39,398 nt of DNA from contig JAJTFC010000024.1 of the NCBI GenBank assembly GCA_021298315.1, positions 1 through 39,398 on the forward strand, given 5' to 3'. The translations under genes were made by a program, and so were the position numbers. The notes beneath the pieces are model-generated. The model saw only the letters and a program-made list of their open reading frames with translations, did not search any database and was not told the origin of the DNA. Below, one piece after another: positions 1 to 8,981 of this stretch. Within the stretch, counting starts at the first letter, position 1. Each line of letters begins with the position of its first letter. The stretch is from Planctomycetaceae bacterium (lineage in GTDB: Bacteria; Planctomycetota; Planctomycetia; Pirellulales; Pirellulaceae).

Positions 1-1
1 T

Positions 2-2470
2 CATCGCGACCCGGGTGGCGAGTGGATGAATCGTCTCTACTGCGTTGAATCCCAGTACTCGGTTACCGGGACTGCGGCCGATTTCCGATTGGCGATGCAA
101 GCGTCAAAGATCGACGCTCTTTTAAACAGGATCGAAAAGGCTATCGATGCCGGGACGATCATTGAAGATAAAAAAGAAGCGACGACTTATGAGAATCTCA
201 ATGCCGATGAGAAGATCGCCAGAGCCATCGAATGCATAGCCAGCGATCTTTTGGCCAACAAGGGTTCTGCGGTCCTGGCCGTTGGATCTCACCATTCACT
301 AGCGGCCCAAGTTGCCGCGATTCGAATCAATAACAAGCTTGGGAATATTGGCAAGACGGTCAAGATCTACGAAAACCCATCGGACATCAACGGCATTAAG
401 TCGATGAAGCTAGACGATTTCGTCGTCGATGCATCGGAGTCGAAGTACGATCGTTTGTGGGTTCTAGCTCCCAATCCAGTCTTCTCGGTCGCTGGCGATG
501 TCGATCTCGCTGGTGCGATGACCAAGATCGCTGATGTAGTCTACTTGTCGAACTACGACGACGAGACGGCTTATTATGCTCGCTGGACAGTCCCAGGATG
601 CCATCCCTTGGAGTCCTGGGGTGATGTGCGTGCAATGGATGGCACCTATAGCATTTGTCAGCCAACGATCGCTCCCCTTTTGGGTGGCAAGACAGCCACC
701 GAGCTGTTGGTGATGCTCGCTGGGCTTTCGATCGATTCGCTTCCCGCCGATGTTGTGATCGCAGATACGGCTGAGAAACTCTTTGGAACCGACACGACCG
801 TCCAAAGAAAGCCGGAGCAGCTTACGAATATTCGCAAGATGCGAGAGGCTCTTCATGCTGGCTTTTTGGCCGGCTCCGAGTCGAAGCTCTTCCAAGGTAC
901 GCTCAAGGTCGATGCCAAGGAATTGCAATCGGGCATCGAAGGTTTTCCGGGCGTAACCCTTCAATCGAGGAGTTATTTGCTACCGGATACAGAGCTATCT
1001 TTGGCTCTTGATCCTGCCAACATCGAAGTTCTGGTTCTTCCTAGCGATACGGTATATGACGGTCGGCTTGGAAACAACGGATGGCTGCAAGAGTGCCCTC
1101 ACCCGGTCACGAAATTGACGTGGGACAATGCGGCTATTTGCAGCCCTGCAACGGCTGCTGCGTTGGGACTCAAGCAAGGTGAACTGGCGGTTCTTACCTC
1201 AGGTGAAGGCAAGGTAAAGCTTCCAGTATTCATCGTACCGGGGCATGCCGAAGGCTCGTTCACGGTCAATTACGGCTACGGCCACTCGAAGGATTTCGGC
1301 GGCACGATCTCAGGTGCGGTCGGGACGGATCTTTCAAGCTTCCGTCGATGGAACCAAGCCTCTTTGTACACCGGTGTTACGGTCAAGTCCTTTGGTGAGC
1401 CCTATCGATTGGCAACCACCCAAGACCACTTTGCTTTAGACGATTTGGGGATGTCCGAGACGGCCAAACGGGCACCGCAACTCGTCCGTGAAGGAACCTA
1501 TTTCGAGTACAAGGAAAACCCTGCTTTTACGAGTCAGATCGTCGAGCATCACTTCGAAAACAAGTCGCTTTGGAAAGAACCCGAAGTGGCTCAAAATCAC
1601 GCTTGGGGTATGGCCATCGACCTAAACAAGTGCACTGGTTGCAACTCTTGCGTGGTAGCTTGCCAAGCTGAGAACAACGTTCCGATCGTCGGCAAAGAGC
1701 AAGTCATCCGTGGTCGTGAGATGCATTGGTTGCGAATCGACCGGTACTTCCAAGCGGATGTTGATCCAGCGAAATCTCAAGCCGGGTTCAAGAACCCGAT
1801 CGATGCCAAGGTGGTTATGCAGCCCATGGCCTGTGCACACTGCGAGACAGCACCTTGCGAGCAAGTCTGCCCTGTCGCGGCAACAGTACACACCGAAGAA
1901 GGGATCAATGCGATGGCTTACAACCGTTGTATTGGAACTCGGTACTGTGCTAACAACTGCCCTTACAAAGTGCGGCGATTCAACTACTTCAACTACAACG
2001 ACGAGTACGGTTACTTCTACGGATGGCAGGACAAGCGAGAACAAGCTTCGAAGAAGCTCCAGTCGCTGGTTCTTAATCCCGAAGTTTCGGTGCGTGGACG
2101 CGGGGTTATGGAGAAGTGCACCTACTGCGTTCAACGCGTTCAAAACGGAAAGATCTATTCGCGATCCAAGGGCGACGGCAAAGTTCATGACGGGGATATA
2201 CGTTCTGCTTGCCAAGACGCTTGTCCCACAGGGGCGATTGTCTTTGGTGATTTGAACGATCACTCGAGCCGTGTCTACGGCTTGCACCATGACCCGCGAT
2301 CCTATGCGGTACTTGAAGAGCTCAACATCAAACCTCGAACCTTGTATCTGTCGAGAATTCGAAACGTTCCCAAGCGACTTGCGACAGCAAGCCAACTGCA
2401 ACCACCTCGGCCTGGACATGGCGGACACGGTGACCACGAGGGACACGGCGAGCACGGACACGATCACTAA
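2..2470 (+). CDS. actB: Alternative complex III iron-sulfur/molybdopterin-like subunit ActB (5' partial)
   Basis: This is the large periplasmic subunit of alternative complex III, which relays electrons from quinol to cytochrome c or directly to a terminal oxidase. The frame is open from the first bases of the window, so the N-terminal part lies upstream; the Met at 26 is internal (numbering below starts there). The N-terminal half resembles the degenerate molybdopterin-oxidoreductase domain of ActB. The C-terminal half is ferredoxin-like: Cys536/539/542/546, Cys603/606/611/615, Cys635/641/645 and a fourth group starting at Cys698/701 and ending in the motif CQDACPTGA. These fit the family's multiple 4Fe-4S/3Fe-4S clusters. 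The last ~20 residues are a His/Gly-rich tail. actC follows after 15 nt. The identity is firm; the true start is outside the window, as is the expected multiheme ActA gene. Confidence 0.93.
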   Translation, partial: HRDPGGEWMNRLYCVESQYSVTGTAADFRLAMQASKIDALLNRIEKAIDAGTIIEDKKEATTYENLNADEKIARAIECIASDLLANKGSAVLAVGSHHSLAAQVAAIRINNKLGNIGKTVKIYENPSDINGIKSMKLDDFVVDASESKYDRLWVLAPNPVFSVAGDVDLAGAMTKIADVVYLSNYDDETAYYARWTVPGCHPLESWGDVRAMDGTYSICQPTIAPLLGGKTATELLVMLAGLSIDSLPADVVIADTAEKLFGTDTTVQRKPEQLTNIRKMREALHAGFLAGSESKLFQGTLKVDAKELQSGIEGFPGVTLQSRSYLLPDTELSLALDPANIEVLVLPSDTVYDGRLGNNGWLQECPHPVTKLTWDNAAICSPATAAALGLKQGELAVLTSGEGKVKLPVFIVPGHAEGSFTVNYGYGHSKDFGGTISGAVGTDLSSFRRWNQASLYTGVTVKSFGEPYRLATTQDHFALDDLGMSETAKRAPQLVREGTYFEYKENPAFTSQIVEHHFENKSLWKEPEVAQNHAWGMAIDLNKCTGCNSCVVACQAENNVPIVGKEQVIRGREMHWLRIDRYFQADVDPAKSQAGFKNPIDAKVVMQPMACAHCETAPCEQVCPVAATVHTEEGINAMAYNRCIGTRYCANNCPYKVRRFNYFNYNDEYGYFYGWQDKREQASKKLQSLVLNPEVSVRGRGVMEKCTYCVQRVQNGKIYSRSKGDGKVHDGDIRSACQDACPTGAIVFGDLNDHSSRVYGLHHDPRSYAVLEELNIKPRTLYLSRIRNVPKRLATASQLQPPRPGHGGHGDHEGHGEHGHDH

Positions 2471-2485
2471 GAACCATAGAGAACC

Positions 2486-3961
2486 ATGGCATCAGTAACT
2501 AGCTCCTACAATCCTCGCGAAATTGACAACACCGGAGAAATACCGGGTCGTCGAGCACCCCTGATCACCGGGAATCAGACTTATTCGTCCGTCACCGAGA
2601 TGGTTTGTCGGGTTGCGGAAGACCCCCAACCCCGTATTTGGTGGCTTCTATTTGGAATGTCATCGCTTACGGCGGTCATGTTTCTGGGGCTTATCGGATT
2701 CCTGATCTACAAAGGGGTCGGTATTTGGGGGAACATGAACCCGGTCTTCTGGGCATGGCCTATCGTTAATTTCGTGTTTTGGGTTGGTATCGGTCACGCT
2801 GGAACACTCATTTCCGCGATCCTGTTTCTGTTCCGGCAGAACTGGCGAACGAGTATCAACCGAGCGGCCGAAGCGATGACGATCTTCGCGGTTATCTGTG
2901 CTGCGATCTATCCCGGCATCCACGTCGGTCGAGCTTGGCTAGCCTTCTGGTTGCTCCCCTACCCAAGCTTGAACTTGTGGATGTGGCCTCAGTTTAGAAG
3001 CCCGCTTCTGTGGGACGTTTTTGCGGTTGGAACATACGCTTCAACTTCGTTGGTGTTTTGGTACATGGGGATGATCCCTGATCTTGCTACCTATCGGGAT
3101 CGAAGCAAATCTCCGCTGCGACGATTCATTTATGGCCTGCTGTGCTTGGGTTGGACAGGATCTTCGCGTCACTGGTTGGTTTACGAGAAGGCTTACACGC
3201 TTCTTGCAGCTTTAGCTGCTCCGCTGGTTCTCTCGGTTCACACGGTCGTTAGCTTTGACTTCGCAGTTTCACAGCTTCCTGGTTGGCACACCACCATCTT
3301 CCCACCGTACTTCGTAGCAGGTGCAATTTTCTCGGGATTCGCAATGGTGGTGACCTTGCTTGTGCCCATGCGAGCCATTTACAAGCTTGAGAATCTCATC
3401 ACCCTCAGGCACTTGGACAACATGAACAAGATCATTCTGGCGACAGGTTCGCTGGTCGGTCTTGCCTACGGAACCGAATTCTTCATGGCCTGGTATAGCC
3501 AAAACCAGTACGAAAGCTTTACGTTTATCAACCGAGCTTTCGGTCCCTATTGGTGGGCTTATTGGATCATGGTTACTTGCAACGTAATCTCCCCTCAATT
3601 GTTCTGGTTCAAGTGGTTCCGAACCAACCTAGTTGGTATGTGGATCGTGTCGATCTTCGTGAACATTGGTATGTGGTTCGAACGTTTCGTGATCACCGTG
3701 ACTTCGCTCAGCCGCGACTTTTTGCCAAGCTCATGGGGATACTACCGCCCAACGCTATACGACGGCTTGATGTTCTTTGGAAGCTTTGGCGTATTCCTAA
3801 CGCTATACCTTCTATTTTGTCGGTATTTGCCGACGATTGCGATATCGGAAGTCAAGGGTGTCATGTCCGCACAAGACCATGCGGATCATTTGCAGGCTCA
3901 AGTGGCTGCCGAGTTGCAGGGTAAGGATCCTCATGCAGGTCACAGCGGTCACGGGCACTAA
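2486..3961 (+). CDS. actC: Alternative complex III membrane subunit ActC (NrfD/PsrC family)
   Basis: 491-residue polytopic membrane protein of the NrfD/polysulfide-reductase membrane-subunit family, the quinol-binding partner of ActB. Many hydrophobic helices are visible between about residues 50 and 455. The conserved family stretches around [16 protein letters not shown] and [14 protein letters not shown] are present, as is the late segment around [12 protein letters not shown]. The start is the ATG 15 nt after actB. The C-terminus ends in a short His-rich tail (HAGHSGHGH), echoing the tail of ActB. NrfD-type subunits carry no cofactors; the role is quinol oxidation and probably proton handling at the membrane. 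A second homologue, actF, lies downstream, as is standard for ACIII. A 55-nt gap separates it from the actD start. Confidence 0.94.
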   Translation: MASVTSSYNPREIDNTGEIPGRRAPLITGNQTYSSVTEMVCRVAEDPQPRIWWLLFGMSSLTAVMFLGLIGFLIYKGVGIWGNMNPVFWAWPIVNFVFWVGIGHAGTLISAILFLFRQNWRTSINRAAEAMTIFAVICAAIYPGIHVGRAWLAFWLLPYPSLNLWMWPQFRSPLLWDVFAVGTYASTSLVFWYMGMIPDLATYRDRSKSPLRRFIYGLLCLGWTGSSRHWLVYEKAYTLLAALAAPLVLSVHTVVSFDFAVSQLPGWHTTIFPPYFVAGAIFSGFAMVVTLLVPMRAIYKLENLITLRHLDNMNKIILATGSLVGLAYGTEFFMAWYSQNQYESFTFINRAFGPYWWAYWIMVTCNVISPQLFWFKWFRTNLVGMWIVSIFVNIGMWFERFVITVTSLSRDFLPSSWGYYRPTLYDGLMFFGSFGVFLTLYLLFCRYLPTIAISEVKGVMSAQDHADHLQAQVAAELQGKDPHAGHSGHGH

Positions 3962-4016
3962 AGTAACAGGGGTGATGAGCCCAGCTTGATCAAAACGAAT
4001 TTCCATAATCAACGAT

Positions 4017-4277
4017 ATGAATACCAGCGAACACCAAGTCAAAAAGAACAAAGAGCCACGGCCTCCAAAAGCTTGTGGGTGGATGGCTGAGTTCGAGAAC
4101 GAACATGACCTGCTCCATGCAGCGGAAAAGGTTCGGGATGCCGGTTACACTAAGACCGATGCATTCACACCGTTTCCAGTGCACGGCATCGACCATGCTT
4201 TGGGGATCAAGCCAACATCATTTCGGGAAAGCCCTTCGGGATTACCCCTGCTTCGATTCCTGTATCGTTCGAACTGA
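4017..4277 (+). CDS. actD: ActD (DUF3341) N-terminal fragment, frame broken
   Basis: 86 residues whose first ~65 match the start of ActD: a hydrophilic lead, then GWMAEFENEHDLLHAAEKV, DAGYTKTDAFTPFPVHG and IDHALGIK. After that the frame leaves the family pattern and stops at 4277. The other frame, from about 4214 onwards, carries the expected continuation (SGKPFGITPASIPVSFELT). The segment normally between them, the first transmembrane helix of ActD plus its loop, is absent. So this looks like a deletion of roughly 100 bp, not a multiple of three, within actD. As written, the product is a short soluble peptide that cannot be a working ActD. Alternatives are a sequencing or assembly error, or a real lesion in this strain. 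The family assignment is firm; the biological state is not settled. Confidence 0.8.
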   Translation: MNTSEHQVKKNKEPRPPKACGWMAEFENEHDLLHAAEKVRDAGYTKTDAFTPFPVHGIDHALGIKPTSFRESPSGLPLLRFLYRSN

Positions 4278-4282
4278 CGATT

Positions 4283-5290
4283 TTGTTCTCAGCGTTTACG
4301 TCAGTACTTGGGATGCTGGCTCTCAACGGCTTGCCCAAATTCAGTAATCCGGTTTTTTCGAATTCTAAATTTGATCGGGCGACCAACGACCGATTCTTTC
4401 TTTATGTCGATGCAAGCGACAAGTATTACAATCGGGAATCGGTCCGGGAGTTGTTGACTTCCGTTCATCCTGCATCGCTTGATGAAGTCATCGAGGATGC
4501 ATCACCTACTGAAATCCCACGTCCCATTTGGTTGGGGGCTTTGTTGCTCGTGCTTGCAGGTTTGATCCCTGCTGCGATTGTCTTGAACATGCGAGCAAGT
4601 TTCTCCGACTTGCCTCGTTGGCACGTCTTTTTTGACATGGATTTCCAACCAAAGAAGAAGCCACAGCAAACTACAACGATATTCAAAGACGGGCGTACGA
4701 TGCGTCCGCCCGTACCTGGAACTGTCTCGCGTGAACAACTCACCAAAGAAGATCCTTTCTATCTCGGGTATGATCCGATGAAAGCGAGTGTTTCTCTCTC
4801 CGATCAAGACAAACAGATCTTCGTTTCAACCAATAGCATCGCCAGTGCTGCTCAAACTCAAGCAGCAGATGCGGGCAGGCCACCAAAGTCGGCGATGCTC
4901 GATAAGCTTCCGATCGAGGCCAACGAGGCAAACATAAAACTTGGCAAGACCAAGTACGAAACGTACTGTGCAGCTTGCCATGGATATGCTGGATTTGGTG
5001 ATGGGCTAGTTGCAAAGCGAGCCGCAAGTCTTCAGCAAGATACTTGGCTTGCGCCAACCTCGCTCCATGCACATCGTGTTCAGGAACAATCGGTGGGAGA
5101 TATTTTCTATACGATTACCAAGGGACAGGGCAAGATGGCCGCATATGCATCATCGATCACCCCTGAGGAGCGATGGGCTATTGTCTTGTACGTAAAGGCC
5201 TTGCAACGTTCGCGTAACGCCAAGATCGAAGACGTTCCCGTGGAGCAACGCAGCAGTTTGTCGGAGCAACCTGCGGAACCAAACAAATAG
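4283..5290 (+). CDS. actE: ActD C-terminus fused to ActE (monoheme cytochrome c), downstream of frame break
   Basis: 335 residues from the first in-frame Met; homologous coding begins already near 4214. Residues 1-70 are the rest of ActD: its second membrane helix, the LGMLALNGLPKF segment and the NDRFFLYVDASD region. Without a stop, this runs into ActE: a membrane anchor at about residues 80-102, the DGRTMRPPVPGTV segment, then a class I cytochrome c domain with CAACH encoded at 4967-4981 and a candidate axial Met in GQGKMAAY. ActD and ActE are separate genes in many bacteria, so this is a fusion. ActE is the periplasmic monoheme cytochrome of ACIII. With the upstream frame broken, translation would need reinitiation. 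The Met at 4283 lies inside a membrane helix and is unlikely to be a native start. Confidence 0.82.
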   Translation: MFSAFTSVLGMLALNGLPKFSNPVFSNSKFDRATNDRFFLYVDASDKYYNRESVRELLTSVHPASLDEVIEDASPTEIPRPIWLGALLLVLAGLIPAAIVLNMRASFSDLPRWHVFFDMDFQPKKKPQQTTTIFKDGRTMRPPVPGTVSREQLTKEDPFYLGYDPMKASVSLSDQDKQIFVSTNSIASAAQTQAADAGRPPKSAMLDKLPIEANEANIKLGKTKYETYCAACHGYAGFGDGLVAKRAASLQQDTWLAPTSLHAHRVQEQSVGDIFYTITKGQGKMAAYASSITPEERWAIVLYVKALQRSRNAKIEDVPVEQRSSLSEQPAEPNK

Positions 5291-5350
5291 AATGAGGGCT
5301 TCCCCTCTTTCCCTGTCATCGAAAAAATTCCAAGCATTCGAAATACAGTT

Positions 5351-6589
5351 ATGACTTCCAAGTACGATCTAGAAACGATTGAGTTGCCGGCCAAGTGGAA
5401 ACCTTCGCCGCTCTTTACGGGCGGCCTGATCCTCGTCGTCGTCGGAGCTTTGTTCGGCATTTTCGTGAAGGGCCAAGGGTCTTCTGCTGACTCCGAACTG
5501 CGTTTCGTGGCTCACTCCTACTTGGCGAATTTCATGTTCATCATGACCATTGCCTTGGGGGCTCTGTTCTTTATTTTGATCCAATTCGTTTCCCGTGCTG
5601 GTTGGAGCACATCGATCCGACGGATTGCCGAATTGATCATGTCGACGATTCCTTTTCTAGCGTTGCTCTTCTTGCCGATCATCGCAGCTTTGTTTGCTGG
5701 GAAAAATATCCCATACGAGTGGAATGTTCCAGAAGAAGTGCATTCGAGTGTGGTCAAAGCCAAGATCGATGTCGGGTATCTGACCAAGCAATGGTTCTTT
5801 ATTCGGTCGATCGTTTACTTCGGTCTGTGGAGCTTAATGGCTTATTTCTTCTTTAGCCATAGCCGAAAGCAGGACGCCACAGGTGACGTCGAGCATTCAC
5901 TTGCTCGCCAAAAGTGGAGCGGGCCCTGCATCATGATTTTTGCTCTCTCGGTCAGCTTCGCTGCGTTCGATTGGGTGATGAGCATCGATGCTGACTGGTA
6001 CAGTACGATCTTTGGGGTTTATGTTTTCGCTGCTGGGATGATGGCGTTTTTCGCAACCATGATCTTGATCTGCATGGCTCTGCAGAACGCTGGCAAACTC
6101 CGATCATTTGTGACCGTTGAGCATTTCCATGACATGGGCAAGTTCATGTTCGGCTTCATCATGTTTTGGTCGTACATTGCTTTCTCGCAATTACTGCTTT
6201 ATTGGTACGGTAACATTCCTGAGGAAACCTATTGGTTTGCCGTTCGGCTTAAGGATGGCTGGCAGTTCCTGGCCTATGCTCTGATCCCGTTGCACTTCGC
6301 GATTCCTTTCCTTGGAACGATCAGCCGACACGTCAGACGTCACCGGTTGGGTTTGACCTTCTGGGCCGTTTGGGCATTGGTCGTCCACTGGCTTGATATG
6401 ACTTTTTTGGTGATGCCCAATGCTGGTCCCGCGAACATCGTGGCTCTCTTTGGACACTTCCTTGGTGGAGTTGGAATGTTTGCGATCCTCCTGTCGTTCT
6501 TTTTGGTAAGAGCCAGGAGTGCTCCTTTGGTTCCTATGAAGGATCCGAGGTTGCCTGAGGCCCTGACCTACGCCAACCCACTTTTGTAA
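5351..6589 (+). CDS. actF: Alternative complex III membrane subunit ActF
   Basis: 412-residue polytopic membrane protein, the second NrfD-like quinone-binding subunit of ACIII (often labelled quinol:cytochrome c oxidoreductase). About ten hydrophobic helices are visible. Diagnostic stretches are FDWVMSIDADWYSTIFGVY (about residues 205-223), the VEHFHDMGKFMFGF region, and WLDMTFLVMPNAG near the C-terminus. The length is normal for the family. The ATG at 5351 follows a 60-nt gap after actE. It is intact, in contrast to the broken actD. The next gene follows after 23 nt, so it is probably in the same transcript. Confidence 0.94.
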   Translation: MTSKYDLETIELPAKWKPSPLFTGGLILVVVGALFGIFVKGQGSSADSELRFVAHSYLANFMFIMTIALGALFFILIQFVSRAGWSTSIRRIAELIMSTIPFLALLFLPIIAALFAGKNIPYEWNVPEEVHSSVVKAKIDVGYLTKQWFFIRSIVYFGLWSLMAYFFFSHSRKQDATGDVEHSLARQKWSGPCIMIFALSVSFAAFDWVMSIDADWYSTIFGVYVFAAGMMAFFATMILICMALQNAGKLRSFVTVEHFHDMGKFMFGFIMFWSYIAFSQLLLYWYGNIPEETYWFAVRLKDGWQFLAYALIPLHFAIPFLGTISRHVRRHRLGLTFWAVWALVVHWLDMTFLVMPNAGPANIVALFGHFLGGVGMFAILLSFFLVRARSAPLVPMKDPRLPEALTYANPLL

Positions 6590-6612
6590 CTCTCACTAGC
6601 GAAAATACTGAC

Positions 6613-6966
6613 ATGGCTCGCTACGACGACCTCAACACAAAAATGATTGCCTACTGGGCGATTTTGAGCATCATTATCCTGATTGTGCTTTTGCAACTTT
6701 TGCAAGCTCTTTGCTACAACATGGTCTCCTGGACCGAGAACAAAACTGGCCGTACCGGGTCAGAAGTCGGTAAACCGGAGATTTACAAAAGTGAACAACT
6801 GGAGCGGTTAAACGGGTATAAGAAGGAGAAGGTCGAGGGTGACAGGCTTCCTGCACCGAAGGAGGGAGATCCGGAGCCCAAAAAAGACGTTTTCTACATC
6901 AATATTCCAATCGAACGAGCCCAGGAGATCATCCTCAAGGAACTTTCCCCAGCACCAGGGGCGTAA
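6613..6966 (+). CDS. Small single-span membrane protein in the ACIII-oxidase operon
   Basis: 117 residues, not recognised as a named family. Residues ~14-36 form one strongly hydrophobic helix with Leu-rich repeats (IIILIVLLQLLQALCY). A charged Lys/Glu/Pro-rich stretch follows (about 40-90), and then a short motif, FYINIPIERAQEIILKE, close to the end. Position is the main clue: it sits 23 nt after actF and 8 nt before the SCO gene, so it is almost certainly co-expressed with the respiratory chain. It could be a small accessory subunit of ACIII, comparable in position and size to the small extra subunits (ActG/ActH type) described in other ACIII complexes, but no sequence match is claimed. The gene is well supported; the function is unknown. 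Confidence 0.82.
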   Translation: MARYDDLNTKMIAYWAILSIIILIVLLQLLQALCYNMVSWTENKTGRTGSEVGKPEIYKSEQLERLNGYKKEKVEGDRLPAPKEGDPEPKKDVFYINIPIERAQEIILKELSPAPGA

Positions 6967-6974
6967 CTCAGAAT

Positions 6975-7895
6975 ATGTTTTTTGAATTGGCCGCAAATCC
7001 CGTCCGTCGCACATTCCCAGTGAATCTGGGATGGGGGATAGTTTGCCTTTTCAGTTTGTTTCTTTGGATAATGGGGTTGGCAGGAATAGGTGTCGCTGCT
7101 GATTTGGATCTTCCAAAAGCCATGCAAGGCGTGGGGATCGAGCAAAAATTAGGACATCAAGTTCCCGAGCATTTGGTGTTCACGAATGCACAAGGTCAAT
7201 CAACCTCGCTTTCAAAACTGCTCAAGGCCGGTAAGCCGGTGTTGTTGTCGCTTAATTATAGCAACTGTCCTGGGATGTGTGTCGCCCAACTCAATGGACT
7301 CGTTCAAGGTCTCAATCGGATGGAAAATCCGCAATTGGGCAAGGACTTTCTGATGGTTTCCATCAGCATCGATCCTGCAGAGGCGAGCCAAAAAGCAAAG
7401 GCGACTCAGGCGAAATATTCGCAGGACCTGTTCGATCATCACCAGCCCAGCGGTTGGGAATTTTGGGTCGGAACCTCCGAGAGCATTCGACAACTGACAG
7501 AGGCTGTAGGTTTTCAGTACACCTACGATGCCAAACACAATCAATACAATCATCCATCGGCGGCTATCTTCCTTTCTCCCGGAGGCAAGATTACCCGGTA
7601 TGTCTTCGAAATTGGGTTTGTGCCGGAAACCTTGAAGATGGCTTTCGTGGAAGCCGGTGAAGGGACGATTGGCACGCCGTTGGACATGATCGCCCTGTGG
7701 TGTGTCCATTACGATCCCAACGAGAACAAATACACTGCAAGTGCCCGCAAGCTAATGTCACTGGGTGGGGGTGTCTTTGTCCTCCTAGTGCTATTAGTGA
7801 CCGTGCCTTACTGGTTCTTTCGCAGTTCGACTGCAAATCCAAAAAGCAATTTGAGTCAATCTTCCTCTGTCGATTCGACCGAAAACCAATCATGA
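6975..7895 (+). CDS. SCO1/SenC/PrrC-family copper chaperone
   Basis: 306-residue membrane-anchored thioredoxin-fold protein of the SCO family, which delivers copper to, or reduces, the CuA site of cytochrome oxidase subunit II. There is an N-terminal hydrophobic segment (about residues 19-40). The copper-binding CxxxC occurs in SNCPGMCVAQL (about residues 97-101), and the conserved His is in NQYNHPSAAIFL. A second membrane helix near residues 259-282 precedes a Ser/Asn-rich tail, so the domain may be anchored at both ends. The stop overlaps the coxB start (ATGA at 7892-7895), which implies translational coupling with its likely client. The start is the ATG 8 nt after the preceding gene. Confidence 0.93.
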   Translation: MFFELAANPVRRTFPVNLGWGIVCLFSLFLWIMGLAGIGVAADLDLPKAMQGVGIEQKLGHQVPEHLVFTNAQGQSTSLSKLLKAGKPVLLSLNYSNCPGMCVAQLNGLVQGLNRMENPQLGKDFLMVSISIDPAEASQKAKATQAKYSQDLFDHHQPSGWEFWVGTSESIRQLTEAVGFQYTYDAKHNQYNHPSAAIFLSPGGKITRYVFEIGFVPETLKMAFVEAGEGTIGTPLDMIALWCVHYDPNENKYTASARKLMSLGGGVFVLLVLLVTVPYWFFRSSTANPKSNLSQSSSVDSTENQS

Positions 7896-8917
7896 GTTTC
7901 ATTTTAGCTGACAAAGTCGCACCGTACGCTTGGTTCCCCGATGGGGCTTCCTCATTCGTTAACCAAGTCGACACGCTGTTCACGGTAATCATGTGGATAT
8001 GCGTGGTTTTCTTTGTGCCCATCGTGATCGCCATGGGTTACTTCATGTGGAAGTTCCGTGAGCGTCCTGGCTATCGCGGGTCCCCTGAGGCTCTTCACAA
8101 CAATCTTATCGAGATTACCTGGACAGTCGTTCCCACGATCATTGTGGTTTGGATCTTCTGGGAAGGTGCCATGGGATACTTGGACATGTCTCGGATCCCC
8201 AAAGGTACCATCGATGTGAACGTGACGGCCAAGAAATGGAACTGGGCGTTTAAGTACGAGAACGGTGGCGAACACGAAACGATTGCCGTTTCCGAGTCGA
8301 ACGTCAAAGAGTTGCCTTTGTTGGTACTCCCAGTTGAGCGAGACATCAAGATCATCATGCGGTCCGAGGATGTCTTGCACAGCTTTTACATTCCGGCATT
8401 CCGAGCCAAGCGGGATGTGGTACCTGGGCGGTATAACTATCTATGGTTCAGGCCTACCGTAGAGGGTGTTTATGACCTTTTCTGTACTGAGTACTGTGGG
8501 GACAACCACAGCCAGATGATCGCCAAGGTAAAGGTAGTTAAAGAGGCCGAGTACAGAAAAGCTTTGGAGAAAGCGGTACAAGAACCCGAGGATCCGATTG
8601 AACGGGGCAAGTTGCTTTACAAGCGACAAGGTTGTTCAACATGCCACAACGCAGGATCCGAAGGCGCCAGCGGACCTGGCCCAAGCTATAATGGATCGTG
8701 GGGAAAGAAAGTTCAGTTGGAAAGTGGTGAAGAGGTCGACTTCGATGAAAATTACGTCGAACGATCGATCTTGAATCCGCAAGCTCAAGCCCGAAAAGGC
8801 TACGGCAAAGCGTCACCGATGAACAGTTATGCTGGGAAACTGAAGAAGGATCAGATTGAAGCCCTGATTGCATTCATCAAATCCCTAGAGAACTCAACGG
8901 CTGCTGGCAAGAAGTAG
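7892..8917 (+). CDS. coxB: Cytochrome c oxidase subunit II with fused cytochrome c (caa3 type)
   Basis: 341 residues from the ATG at 7892, which overlaps the SCO stop by 4 nt; an in-frame extension further upstream would lie within SCO coding sequence and is not used. Two membrane helices (about 29-52 and 76-95) are followed by the cupredoxin domain. All CuA ligands are present: His163, Cys198, Glu200 (carbonyl ligand position), Cys202, His206 and Met209, in the motif CTEYCGDNHSQM. A C-terminal class I cytochrome c follows, with CSTCH at 248-252 and a candidate axial Met310 (KASPMNSY). This is the caa3 arrangement, in which electrons pass from the fused heme c to CuA. coxA follows after 64 nt of A/T-rich leader. 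Confidence 0.95.
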   Translation: MSFILADKVAPYAWFPDGASSFVNQVDTLFTVIMWICVVFFVPIVIAMGYFMWKFRERPGYRGSPEALHNNLIEITWTVVPTIIVVWIFWEGAMGYLDMSRIPKGTIDVNVTAKKWNWAFKYENGGEHETIAVSESNVKELPLLVLPVERDIKIIMRSEDVLHSFYIPAFRAKRDVVPGRYNYLWFRPTVEGVYDLFCTEYCGDNHSQMIAKVKVVKEAEYRKALEKAVQEPEDPIERGKLLYKRQGCSTCHNAGSEGASGPGPSYNGSWGKKVQLESGEEVDFDENYVERSILNPQAQARKGYGKASPMNSYAGKLKKDQIEALIAFIKSLENSTAAGKK

Positions 8918-8981
8918 TCGGCAGCATCCAGAATTAATTTAGTTTTGTATTTGATACCACCAAAATTTGTAGGTCAAAACA

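Noticed and set aside
1622..2467. 281-codon minus-strand frame inside actB
   Set aside because: It lies fully antisense to the iron-sulfur part of ActB, whose Cys motifs are clear; its composition is that of a shadow frame.
7697..7891. N-terminal extension of coxB into the SCO gene
   Set aside because: The extension is out of frame with SCO coding sequence and lacks membrane character; the ATG at 7892 gives a normal subunit II N-terminus.
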